NCBI GenBank assembly: GCA_963969395.1 | Contig: OZ017795.1 | Location: 4,340,001 to 4,404,000 of the forward strand | DNA from: Pseudoscleropodium purum | Taxonomy: Eukaryota > Streptophyta > Bryopsida > Hypnales > Brachytheciaceae | Direction of reading: 5' to 3' | Length of the DNA stretch: 64,000 nt | In this document: positions 24,160 through 36,417 of the stretch, in pieces | How positions within the stretch are numbered: position 1 is the first letter of the stretch | How the letters are laid out: each line of letters opens with the position of its first letter | Program-made: the position numbers and the translations under genes | Notes under the pieces: model-generated | The model's input: the letters and a program-made list of their open reading frames with translations, nothing else | The model's database searches: none | Told to the model about the DNA's origin: nothing

Positions 24160-25010
24160 AATCTTCTAATGTATCATCTTCATAAAAAAAATGAAGCAAA
24201 CAGAGGATCTTACAATATAACAAGTTCCTACAAAAAAATTAAGAGGATAAATTCTTATAGAAGACTTTGACCTCATTAGTATGCGCTTCATGTCTTGCTT
24301 GTGTTTGAATTTGCTACAACTTCCATGAGACAATGCAATGTATATTGTGCTATGAACTTCCCTTTGGATTGTGATCAACTACCATAGCATTGAGTACAAC
24401 TTCAAGAAAATTTGTCATATATACATGATCACTGTTGCTCTTAACTTGGATAACAAACAACCCCTAAGGCCGTTCATCCAAATGCTCATCCAACAACCCC
24501 CTCTAAAGAGCCATTATTTGCTTCTTTTTTTCAAGCTATACAAGGAGATGAAGATATTGCTCACCAAGAATGTGCGCCCTTTCCTTGGCCTTGTCAATGT
24601 TGCATTCAAGGAGATCTTCAATATTCTCCTTCACTCTTTGCAAGACAACTCTACACACCCACCCACATTTGTCTTTGTTGATTCTTTGCTTTTGTTGCCA
24701 ATCAATCTATCTTCTCAAACATCCAATTGCTGAATTCGCTTGAGAAAGTTGTATTCATTGCACATTAATTTCCAAAGTCCAAACTTATGTCTAAGTACTT
24801 GTACAAGACCAAGGAATAGAAGCGCAACAAATGTTCAAAATAAAGAGGTTCTAATTCACTATTATCCTAGCCATCTACCTCACCTACTATGAGGGGCTAG
24901 GATCAAACATATGACCATTTGATTATTGACTTATAGAACTCACTAGTTGGTCATCTTCTCAACATATACAAATCTATGTCATCTTCGTGCAACTCTAGTC
25001 CATCACTAGC
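24160..25010 (-). pseudogene. Possible decayed coding sequence, unidentified
   Basis: Reading the minus strand gives a helical, charged protein-like stretch (VKENIEDLLECNIDKAKER, then ILGEQYLHLLV). It continues after a stop with LEKKKQIM and further with VYMTNFLEVVLNAMVVDHN and YTLHCLMEVVANSNT. Several in-frame stops and at least one frame change break it. Base composition is also higher than in the flanks. I do not recognise the family; it may be transposon-derived, like the decayed coding DNA at 50-62 kb. Chance open reading in an AT-rich region is the main alternative. Confidence 0.35.
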
Positions 25011-28000
25011 CTCATCATCCTTTAGAACATCATGTATTAAAACATGAAGAGTTGCATCTTCAAGAAAAGTTGTTTAGAATACATGATGAATTATGATCAT
25101 GTGCGGTAATGCACGATGACTTCCAACTATTCCAATGAAGACTTGGAGTCATTAAGTGAGAAGACAATGAGAAATCAAATACAAAAGAGGTGTGGAGCTG
25201 TATAGGAGAACGCACTTCTACTACATCCACATGATGTCTCATTGAAGGCAAAGGAGAAATAGAACCACACCATTTGCCACAACATAGTGGACTCAATGTC
25301 AAGCAAATGAGCTGACCAACCCTTTTCCTCTTCTAGTATCATAGCTCCGTCTCACAACAATGGTAAATTGCACTGGAGAGAGGAATTATTACTCTTTAAA
25401 GAAGATGAGAGAAATTTGATGCATTAGGAGGGCTTGCTAAAGGGGGATTACAAGGATGACTTGTTGATTTTGTATTACTTTGGCCTATTTTTGGCTAGCA
25501 CTCCTTGTATTATGACCTTATGAAAAAATAAAATAAAATAAAGATAATTAGTATAATACTAAAAATAAAATGTCACCAAAATTTGAGATTTAGAAAAATG
25601 TAGGCCAAAAGTTTTTCACAAAATAGTGTGACAATTTTTTTTGTAGAAGATAGATACTTCAACATTTTAATTTGTAAATAATAGAATTTTATATTGAGAG
25701 AAATTTTCATTTTGAAGGACTTCATATGATGAAATTTCACCAAAAGAATGATCTTGAAACCATCTTCAATGTTTAAAAGTGTATACGCAAGGGAGCCCTA
25801 TTTGCAAAAATGTGGAAGGACATAAAATAAAATATTTTTAGATGCCTCTTGATAGGAACATGACCACCTATTGGGAGAATAGATCACAAAATTTCATCTC
25901 TGGATCATCAATTTTGAATACTCCATTAGTACTAAATCCCCGTAAAACTCAAAATGTGACGAATTAGCAAAATTGACTATTAAATATAAAATATTAAAAA
26001 GAAATGTAATATAATTATACTCAAGACAACCATCTTCAAGAAAATTTCAAGTTCATACAAGTCATATTTCAAAAGTTATTGCAAAAGAAAGCTCTGACAA
26101 TCTTTTTGTGACAAACAAACAGTATTGGTGTTTCTTGCAATGCCCCTTTCCAACTCTTAGATGCAACATTCAAGGTATTGTTTGACACTAAATTGCAAAG
26201 GTTGGGCTACAAAGTATATCAATACTAATAGACTTTGTTACATGCCATGAGTTCGTAAGCCCATATGTATAGTTCATCAACACCTATGGCGCCTTTGGGA
26301 TCATCACCAACATCAACTCCACTTGAGCCCAAGGTCTGATTGGTAGACTTGTTGAGCAATGAAGATCTTTGATATTGTAACACCAACATCATGCAACTCA
26401 CCTAAGACATCAATTTACATTGTCTCCTTGATGAAGATGCATGTGTAAAAGCATTTCATCAACAAGAAGTTTATTCTATTTGCTAAGACTAATATCGACA
26501 ACAATTCTTTTAGGGCCTCAATATTCATTTGATAATTTTTTTTAAGCAAATTAAAAAATTAAAAAATATCATCACTTTGTAATTTTTTTAATAATTTAAA
26601 AATAAAGTATCAGAACCTTTGGTGGGATTTTATAGATAATAAAAAGAGTAGTAAAGCCTAGTTTATTATTTTGTTGGTGCTTTAAAATTTTGAAGAATGA
26701 ACAATTTTAGTATATAATATATAGGCTTCATTAGCTTGACAAACATTAAATTTAATATTTAGGGTTTTCTTTATGCCTCATCCCATTGCATTTAATGCAC
26801 TCCAAAATTTGAAAAAAAAATCAAAGTAAAATAGAGTGTGTTTGGAATTTTAGCTTAATTTTTTTGTTGATAAATAGATGATATTAGCTCACTACATATT
26901 TTTGTTTTTATTTTTGTATAATTATATATATTTTTGGTTTTCTTTTCATTAATTGAATATCTAGAAACAATAATTTTTATAATGATTTCAATTTTTGAAT
27001 GAATTTTTGGATAGAATCTTCTAGTGGGTTTAAATATGGAAATCCAAAAATTAAATCTAAAGTCCACCTTATTTGCCATCACGGTATTGTGATTATTTTG
27101 TCAAATTATTATCAAAGAAAATACTTCAAAAATTAAGATCTTCAAGACAATTTATTTTGAGAAACAAATTTTTTTATCTCTAGTTTGCATATACATAAAT
27201 TTAGGAATCAATCCTTTAAATTTTTCAATAATTATGTCCTACATATTTTCTTAAATGGTTTGAAAATTAAATTTTTTTTTGAGTATGTACTAAAGTGCAC
27301 ACAATGTACGATGAGGTTTGTCCTAAAAAATACTTTCAATAGCTTGCCATTGTTTGAATAGGTTTACCTTAGGACAATCAAACATTTTTTTGGTCCAAGT
27401 ATCACTAGCTTTTGATGAAATTTTGGGTTTAGCTAGAAACCCTTTAGTAATGTTAAGGAAATAAATACAATAATTTAGCAAGATCTAAGGGAAGAAGTTG
27501 AAACTAGTGGCCACAAAAATATCATAAATACTATGGAAACTTTACCAGACCTAGGAGCTTCAATTGAATTTTGGAGCAACCTTAATAAATTTGAAAAAGA
27601 CATGGTTAATGTCATAGAGATATCCTTAAAAAAAAATTCAAACATATTTTGAGTAGGGCATGAGATTTCAATCTTTGCACCAAATCTTGTATAAAACATG
27701 TGATTGGTAGAAAACTAACTATGTACAAGTTTAATATTCTCCCAATTTGGACAAACAACGTTGATGCAATCACTCTTGTCAATTGTTATCCCTAATTCTT
27801 CTAATTTGGGCAAGCTTGTTGGTCTTGTCATCTCTTAATATTGTAGAAAACTCTAATGGATCAATTTGTTAGTATTATGTAAGACAATTCATAATTTGGT
27901 TGACCAGATTCCCAAGTCTTTGTATACAAGGCCTAGATTAGATAAATGATTGGAGAAAGCATGAACAATGACACCCCAACCAATCTTTCATCTTCTCAAA

Positions 28001-31000
28001 ATGCTTCTACATCATCAGGTGGTTGTGTGTGCCATTCAATTCATTGGATGCGGCTTTAGACTTGCTAGACAAAGCATGAGTATTCTTCTACAAAAAAAAA
28101 TCCACTGAGGTAAGCTCCAAAACTTCTCCATCTTGTCTCCTAAGCTGACTACAATGGTTGGTAAGTTGGTGGATTGAAGAAGTAGACAAACCTTAGGTCT
28201 AAAGACTTTACAAAGATGCTATTTCAACCAATGGCCTTGGAAATATTTTTTGTCCAGTTGCTTGTTTGAACAAGGCCTATTATCCCAACAATCAATGGAC
28301 TTGTTTCCACATAGTATAACCCGTGAAAAGACATTTTATGTTTGGGCTTGGTCAAACTTCATTAAATTTCTACATTAAAACACACATTTTCAAATTTTGA
28401 TATTTTCACATGTAGAAATAAATGTCTAAAATTTAATATCATTTTTTCATAATTAGAAATATCAATTTGAATTTTATATAGAAATTTAAAGATATTTCTT
28501 TATAAAAACCATATTAATTACAAAATTGCTTCAAATAATACAAATTTTTTAAGAACAATGAAAATAATAGTAATGACAATCATCACAGTGTAATTGATGT
28601 ACTCCTTGAGCTCTTACCAAGTGAAATTTGATAGAAAAAAATTCAAAAGTGGTGTATTTTGAGCTTTCAAGCTGTTGTCTTTGAAGTATTAAAAAAAATT
28701 ACAATTTTAACAATTTTGAAAAAGTTCAAATGGAATAAAAAGTAGATTATTGAAGCTCCATTTTCTTAGTTAAACTTAAAACCATTTCAAATCAAGAACT
28801 ATGTGAAAATTCAGATTTTGATTTTCCAAATGCCCATGGGACTTACAATGTCCTTGAAGGCAGGATAATGCAAATGAATGTGATTTGCACTGCATACAAC
28901 TTTTTCAACACTCATGTTCTACTGCCGATTACTAGTCTCTTTCCAGTTCATCATTCCCAGCGCACATCCAACAATTTAAAATAGTAATTTACATATGCAC
29001 AGAACCCAGTGTTGCCAAACATGGTGATTACTACACACTGAAACTCGCCTGCCACCCCAATTTTCCATTAGTTCCCCCCCTCCTCTCTCAAAAAATTTGT
29101 GAGTTATTGATTTTTTTGAAAAAAAATGCTTACCCTCAAAATTGATGTTGGTTTCTCAAAAAATCACAAGATGTTGATCTTGTGAAATTTAATCTGAGCC
29201 GTTCAAATATAAAATACAAATATTGAATAGGAATAGGAATATGGGTATAGGTACTAGATATGAGTATTGAATACGGGTACTGAATACGGATATTGAATAT
29301 GGATACAATATTGGATACGGGATCAATTGTCCCATATTGTTTGTCAAGAACTTTGACTTTGAAGATTACAAGAGAGGGTGGGGGGTGAGGGGGGGTGAGA
29401 TAAAAAAATTTAAATCAAATTCTAAATGATAGGTAGAAGTGAGTGGGGGTGGTAAAATAAATAAAAATTGAGGGGGGAAGTGTGTAGTGACACAAAGTGT
29501 CACTGTACACCTTGAGTGCCTAATAACAACATATCCTTACACTTTACAACAAGTTTCCAGTTCCTCTTCAGGAGCAGTTCCTCCTGCTTATCATGGAAGT
29601 ACCAAACTGCCGCAGTGCTTGCTAAGTTATGTGGGCTTGTCTACACAGACTAAGTTTAACTTAACAAAAGTTGAAGCAGGAAGCTCATCAAAGAGCTTGG
29701 CTTGGCTTGGCTTGTCCAGTGTGTGTTTGTGGTGGTGATGGGAGTTGTTTGAGTTTCGGACTGTCTGTCAGACCCCCCAATCCATGTTCATGCGTGGGAA
29801 ATGCACTTATTCAGAAATGGGCAATGCAGGTGGTATCCATGATGCTCACATGTATGAGCTTGTACTTAACTTAGTGCTGCAACCCAATTGTGGAATCCAA
29901 TCTCTTGCTTGGCATGAGCAACAATTTCCTCACAGCATTAATCAGCTCTCAGACAAGGGAACGGGGTGCACTCAGTCTCATGGAGGATCATTTTTAATAT
30001 CAAACATGTAACAGAGTTGCTCATAATCGGCAATATTCTATCTGAGAGACATTGTCAATGGTTTCTATTTTGGATTAGGGTTACTGCTTGCACTCGCAAG
30101 GGTCATGAGATGATTGTCTTATCAAGTGTATCAAGTTTATTCAGGGGTGGAGACAACCCTGGAGAGGTAAGGTACGGTAGGAGGGATTTGTTGGTTGTCA
30201 TTGGAGGACAACTCAAAGCTGAAGAACTCTCGATATTAATTGACAATTTGATTACAATCACTCTGTTATTCCACCGCTGAAAAACTACATATGCATAGCA
30301 TATATGTGAGGCTCCCAAATGGAGCTTCATGGATCCAAGGAAACTTATGACCAGTGAGAGGGTTGTATTCTATTGTGTAGCAAATCACCAGGAGCTTTCA
30401 AAACAATTGAAGGAGAAACTTTGTAAACTTGTTTTTGCAACTTTAGAGGTTCAATTTGTAAGGTTGTTTTTTCACAGATACCAGTTGTTCAATCTGCTAT
30501 TATTAAGGTCTTGCTCCAGCAGTGCTATTTGATATTATAACAATGGGTGCATCTACTACTTGATCTCCCTAGTTGGAAGAAAGAGAGAGAGATAATTACT
30601 CAACATCAAGAGATCACTCAGCTGCATGACTGTTACCATTGTGAAGCTGGTGTGATGCACAGCTGCCTGGCCTTCCTGAAAGACGGACGGACTCCCAAGT
30701 CCCCACCCCATTTCTGTAATGATTTGGACTGGCCACTCTTCTCACATGTCAGGCTCACATGCCTTGTGCCTCCCACATGACAATGAGTGACATCGAAACC
30801 CCCCATTTTGGCACTGCATCACATCTAATTAATTAAGTTACCATACGCGATGGGTGTCTAAAAGTCAAATTATTGAGGTCCAATAGCATCTTTGGTGGCC
30901 CATTTTTTTTTCTTTGTGGGCGGCTCGATGACATTGACAAGCAATTATGTTACACACTTACAGTCAAGAGGTGGCAGTTCACAAGACCATGTTTGTCGAA

Positions 31001-31625
31001 ATTGGTCGAAAGACTTGGAAGTCCTTAACTTGAATGTTCGATTGGTGTTACAGTAGCTGCTTCACTTGTATGCGCACCATCTGAATCATTGAAGCTCTTT
31101 CAATCACAAGCTCAAATAAAATGCTAAGGTAGTGCTGTGTGCGTGTTCATAAAGCAGTGTGTTCAATCTAATTAACAGATGATTAGTAGATAATAAGTAG
31201 TTGCTTACTGCACAACATTGAGCTAAAATAAAATGTTAGCTTAGTGCTGTCTGCGTGTTCCCTCAAGCAGCATGTTCAATCTAATTACTAGATAGATAAC
31301 AAGAAGCTGTTTACTGCACAATGTTGAATTAATTCAAGGGCAATTGGATATGGACATGGGTTTAAGAAAATCAATCCATTAAACTTTGACTCCTGAAAAT
31401 TTTTACATACAACTTTCAAATTTCATGAATTGAAGTAGCATTTTATTTGCACAGGACAAGAAAAGTAGACCTTGCTAACACAAAATCATATATGTCTAGG
31501 AATTTTACATGATGATTTGAGTGATCATTTAGAAGTCTAGATCTTTATATGTCTTTGTATTTAGAGCTTTGTGTAGTTCAATGTCACAATTCAAGAGGTC
31601 TTATGCCAATACAATGACATTGAGG
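25011..31625. other. Intergenic DNA, no gene recognised
   Basis: Very AT-rich to about 28,800, then less so between 28,850 and 31,320, where several overlapping open frames occur (29,487-30,780) without recognisable domains. C-rich (about 29076-29083) and G-rich (29376-29398) tracts and a degenerate 12-14 bp repeat (29,222-29,325) are present. An exon of an unknown gene in 29.5-30.8 kb cannot be excluded. Confidence 0.4.
29222..29325 (+). repeat. Degenerate 'ttgaatacggata' tandem repeat
   Basis: About seven imperfect units of a 12-14 bp motif (variants of TTGAATACGGATA / GGGTACTGAATACGG) follow one another. It is a minisatellite-like array. Confidence 0.6.
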
Positions 31626-32110
31626 TTAACCCCCTTGAGGACAATTGAAAATTTGGGTAGGTTCCTATGAAGTCAATTTTGGTCAAGTGTTCAAGATATT
31701 TTGACAAAAGGTGTGCACATCTACCTCTTTAGTAGGAATATAATTTTTTTCCCAATTGAATGTGCAAATAAAAAATTATGTTGTATGCCTTGAACTTTTG
31801 AGGTAGCTTAAACATCTTTTAGGCATCTCTGTTGAAACCCTCCTCAACTTTTGAAATTTGGCATGTATAAGATTAATAAAAATGGCATACAATTGTCCAA
31901 AAAAAAATTTGTTCTCAAATCACATTCTACAAGGAATCAAATTTTGTTGGCTATATTGGGGTAGTTTTGAGAATTAACATTTTCAAGCCCTCTTATCTTG
32001 CAATCTTTGGAGTCAAAGTTCTTGAATTCTTTTTCCAAATATTCCAAATGTTTGTCTTTAACTTTGCATTGTTTGGATATTAAACAAAAAAATTTAACAC
32101 ACAAGCAATA
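31626..32110 (+). repeat. Diverged relative of the TTAA-ended repeat, left end only
   Basis: The tip TTAACCCCCTTGAGGAC resembles the left tips of the main family. Later blocks (for example 'cttgcaatctttgg' near 31998) echo internal blocks. No matching right tip was identified, so the extent is uncertain. A further lone left tip (TTAACCCCTCAAGCCC) lies at about 32917. Confidence 0.3.
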
Positions 32111-33415
32111 TGGATTTGCAAAATATATAAAATTTGAAAATGTATAAAAATATATGAAATTTTATATATAAATATGAATTTGCAAAATAAACCATTGAAA
32201 ACTTAAAACAATCCAACTTTGGGCTGAATGGCCAAACTAAAGAAGACTACTATGATTTTTTTTTAAAAAGGTTTACAATATCTTAACTATCACCCTTAGA
32301 TTAAGAACCGGATCATGCCATTTCTCCAAACATAAAACTAATTCAATTCCAATGTTCTTAGAGAAAATTATGACTGGATGAAGTTTAGCCTTTGGAAGGC
32401 AATTTAAACTTCATCCATCTTTTTCTATTGATTCCTCAATTCAATTGTACTTTAGATTTTTTTTTATGATCTTAGGTTAACATCTACTCTCTAAATACTA
32501 AGTTTGCCTTTGGATGGACAATATTTTCCTAAGTTCATTTGTTCTTCATTCTAAACTTCATCCTTCATTATCTTATGGGTTTTTAGGTGGTTTTCAAAGT
32601 TTGATTTAATTATGGACTTCCCTGATCTTCTTCTATTAGTTCTAAGCTTATTTTTCTTCCTTGGTTATCTTTTAAAGATAATAATTTGACCTTGACTTCT
32701 TCCAAGAACATTTAATTACTTCTATTAGTTTATTATTTTTAGATTTTTAGGACTTGTTTCTTTTAGAAATTAATTCAACCAACAAAGGATATTTTAGAGG
32801 TCCAATTATTAATTTTGATGTAGGGAATTTATGGGACCCTTAAAATGTATAATTAACAACTTTGAGGCTATACAATAGTGAATTTTTACATTATGACAAA
32901 TCTTAAAGTTCATTTAACCCCTCAAGCCCTAACAACTTTTTGACAATGAAGGTTTTCAATGAATTGTCCCACTTTGATATTTTTTTGCACATAGATTTTC
33001 TTGAAATTTTTAATTTTAACAACACAATAGTAAAAAATACTTTGACTAGTATACATAGAATCAATTGTAGAAAATATTGACCGTTGGATTTTTAGATTAT
33101 AACAATTTTTGATGATCAACTTTATAGGCAAAAAATATAGCTTTGGGAGAAGAAAAATTACAAGAAGAAGAATAATGATTTTTTATCCCATCCCCCCCTC
33201 CCCCCCCTCCCAAATTGTATAGGAATTTAAAGTAAATGTAGTATTTTTAATTTTCTTAAATGAGAAATAAAAAACTCTCTCAAATTTGTATGCATTTAAG
33301 AAAAAATAAAGAGTAGATAGCCAAAATCAACCAAATTGAATCTTACAAAATTAAAAAATAAAAATAAAAATATAATCTCTATCTCTATCTATATATACAC
33401 ATTAATTTTTGAAAT
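32111..33415. other. AT-rich intergenic DNA, no gene seen
   Basis: It includes a C-rich run (CCCCCC-type blocks, about 33188-33210) and an AT-rich 'tctatctctatctata' run just before the next repeat copy. No gene-like frame. Confidence 0.5.
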
Positions 33416-34345
33416 TTAACCCCTCAAGGACCAAGGTACCTTTTTTGGCAACATAACTTTTTTGGGCAGGTGCATGTGAGCAGAGATTTCTATATTTTTG
33501 GCCCAAAATTTAATAGAAGGTGTGGACAAGGAATATCTTTCATGTGAACAAATTTCAAGACATTTGGAAATATGAGTCAAAAGTTATAGCATATTATGTA
33601 GTTTGTTTCTCAACTCGGGCAGTCCGGGCAGATCTGAAAAAATCATTTTTTTCAAAAATAAAAATTTGAAATTAATTCTCTAAATTTACGTATATATAGA
33701 AAGCTTAGAATCATTCCATTTTGATCAATGAGTCAAAAGTTATGAGGTATTTTAGTTTGCGGGCAGTCATAGATTTTCCTACTCCAAAATAAATTTTGAA
33801 GTCCTTTATTGAACTCAGTTTTCAATATTTTGGAAAAAAATAAAAATACTAGATGAATATTTTTTATTACAACATTACAACCATTGGGATTGGCATTTTT
33901 CAATTTCATAATTAAATTATTAACAATTTAGTATTTTGATTCATTCTCTACTTCTTTCTATTCACTATTTTTTTTCTATATATGGTACAATTTCAAATGA
34001 TCTGAAAATTTTCAAGCATTTATCCAACTTACCTTGAAGAATGAATCCAAAGAGTTGCAACCATTTTGGACATTTTTTCATACAAATGTGACCTAGTGAA
34101 GTGCAGCTGCCCGGTTTTTCGCACGGCCAAAAAATGACTTTTTGTCAACTAGAATGCTAATATCTTGCAATCTACACGGTGAAAATTTCTGAAATTTTTT
34201 CCACATCTTTTCAAATTATTATAATACAAGATCCTACGGTTGGATGTGTCCAAAAATGTTTAAATTTGTTTTTGATATGTGTCTTAAAAATGGCAATTTT
34301 TGAGCATTTTTGGTGAAAACACAGTCAAGGAACTTTAGGGATTAA
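33416..34345 (+). mobile_element. TTAA-ended dispersed repeat, copy 9
   Basis: A full 930-bp copy. The left tip is TTAACCCCTCAAGGACC and the right tip GGAACTTTAGGGATTAA. It shows the internal block 'ctcgggcagtccgggcagat' clearly and two copies of GAGTCAAAAGTTATG about 170 bp apart. No coding frame. Confidence 0.85.
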
Positions 34346-35953
34346 CAATTGGTATTTTGAGCATATTGTTTGGAATATTTTCAAAAAATTTGGAATCATT
34401 CTAATTATTTTTTTATTGTTAATCACACTAGATTGAAGTTTATACTTTTAAAATTGCTAAAAATACAAATAATTTTTTTTACTTCAAGATCGATTTGATT
34501 GTGCAAATTAAAGACTATAAATGTCCAAAAAAATTGTTTCTTTCCATCCCAACTATTGCTTTCATTGTAAGAAACTTATGTCTAATCCCTTTTTCTATTA
34601 GGCTACATTTCCTAAAAAAAATTTGAATACTTCTCACATTGAAATTTTGAAAATATAAGAAATGCAACAAGTATGTAAACTTGTAACTCTACAAGTTTCT
34701 AGTTTACAAATTATTGAGTTTTGTTTCACCTTAGCAAGAATTTGCCAATTAAAATTTGAAGAAGACACTTTGTGTCCACTCACTCCTTAAGGGTTGTTTC
34801 CATTAAGGACCGGTTGACTACTTTTTGGTTGAAATTGGAACTTTTTCATTGGTATCTAAAGTCTTACAATGAATTTGGATACGGACAAAAGGGAAAGGGT
34901 GTGGGCAATTGGGAACCAAATACATTGGGAGAAGAATTAGGACAGCTTGTGCTAATATGCGTTTTGGGGGTTGAATAAACAAAAAATAAATTGGTTGAAA
35001 ATAAGAATATTGATGCAGAATTTGTGATGCATTTATTGTGGAGACCCAAGCATTCACACCAATCCCATCCATACACTTAGATCTCTGAAATGGTTTATAG
35101 TTTAAGACCAGAAAATGTCTTGCCATGCCACCAAATTGACCACAGTGCTTACTGGGTTAAAGTGCCCTCATGCAAAGTTCTAAAAAGTTGAACCAGTATA
35201 TATTTGATTGATTGGGCACTAAGGTTCTAGATGGGCAACTGGAAGTTTCAGCTTCTTAAAATTTTGCCATTTTAACCTCTAACTTAAGTTATGGCAATCA
35301 GTTTCCAACTTTTTTGCTTCTTCCAGAAATGCGTAAAGTAATCCAAACTGACCAATGAAGGCCATATAAGTGATGCCAAATCCCTATTGTAATGAAGTTG
35401 CCTCCTTTAGTTGGGATTATTGATTCCATGAGATGCAGGTCAAATGTACTTCTAAGTCACAAGAATTGCAAATGGAGAAGATGGACATTCAAGAGAATGT
35501 CTAGCTCTATCCTGGGCCTTGGCATTGTCTAGGATGTATTGTACAAACCCTGTAAGTGTATCTACGTTTTCGATTTTGAATTTCAAGCGAACCTTTTGTA
35601 GTCGCAAAAATTGCAAGGACTGCAGCTCACATAATGGGGTATAATTAGTGCAAATTGCTGACCTTTTCTGTATTTTGCTCTCAACCAATGGAAGGTCATT
35701 TGGATTGTACTCTTTTTCAAATTTTCATTGGTGTGAGCAGGTCTCCTCAGGGAGGTTTATCCGCTTGCGAAAAAGCCTGTCCTCCAGGCGGTGATCATAG
35801 CCCCATGTTCAAACATTCCAGAAACATATTACAAGACGTAACACCCAAATAGAAGGGACAATGTCAGGCAGAGACTCAAGGAGTTACTTGAGACTCATGA
35901 ATTCATTCAGTACAGTAATGCTCTTCGTGAGACCTGGAGTGAGTCTCTCTAAG

Positions 35954-35975
35954 CTTAACTTAACTTAACTTAACT
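35954..35975 (+). repeat. (CTTAA)n pentanucleotide repeat
   Basis: Four consecutive units of cttaa, followed by ct, are directly visible. Confidence 0.85.
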
Positions 35976-36135
35976 CGCAGTGAGTGAGTCCTGAAGACAT
36001 TATTTCTACCTTGAGCAGACAGACAATTGAGTTGTACTTGCCGGCAACTACAAATTGAAGCACCAAAGCCACAGAATCAGCTGACAATAACATACTGAGT
36101 GGCCCCCTGTCAGCACGGAGACAGACATCATGGAA

Positions 36136-36162
36136 GCTCAGGCTCAGGCTCAGGCTCAGGCT
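36136..36162 (+). repeat. (GCTCAG)n hexanucleotide repeat
   Basis: Four consecutive GCTCAG units plus a partial fifth. It creates a Leu-Ser run in the minus-strand translation. Confidence 0.85.
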
Positions 36163-36174
36163 TAAGTTTGTTGA

Positions 36175-36417
36175 GTGCAACAGACCCGCCCGCCTCCAAA
36201 CTCCATCTCCATCACCGCCAAAAACAAAAACCCTCGACCTCCCTCGACCTCCCTCCGCTGTCCTCTTCTTATTCTTTTGTTTCCCTGCTCTGCCAAACGC
36301 AGAAGCTCTGAAGTTGTTTGCCAAGAAGGTGTCAACTTCTGCACCGTAGAACCCAAAAAACAGACACATGATTTGGTTGCCCAGTGCAGCTGTCACTGGG
36401 GAGTCATGATGTGCTGA
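36175..36417 (+). other. Possible exon fragment sharing sequence with 8.7 kb
   Basis: On the + strand this open frame ends in VVCQEGVNFCTVEPKK. The 32 nt at 36313-36344 match the minus strand of 8710-8679 with three differences, and about 20 nt upstream are also similar. Both patches are GC-richer than their flanks and pyrimidine-rich upstream. This suggests two copies of a short conserved exon or leader element. No family is recognised and no strong splice donor follows here. Confidence 0.3.

Noticed and set aside
29487..30780. Cluster of overlapping open frames as a possible gene
   Set aside because: No frame shows a recognisable motif, splice logic or start context; moderate composition alone is not enough.
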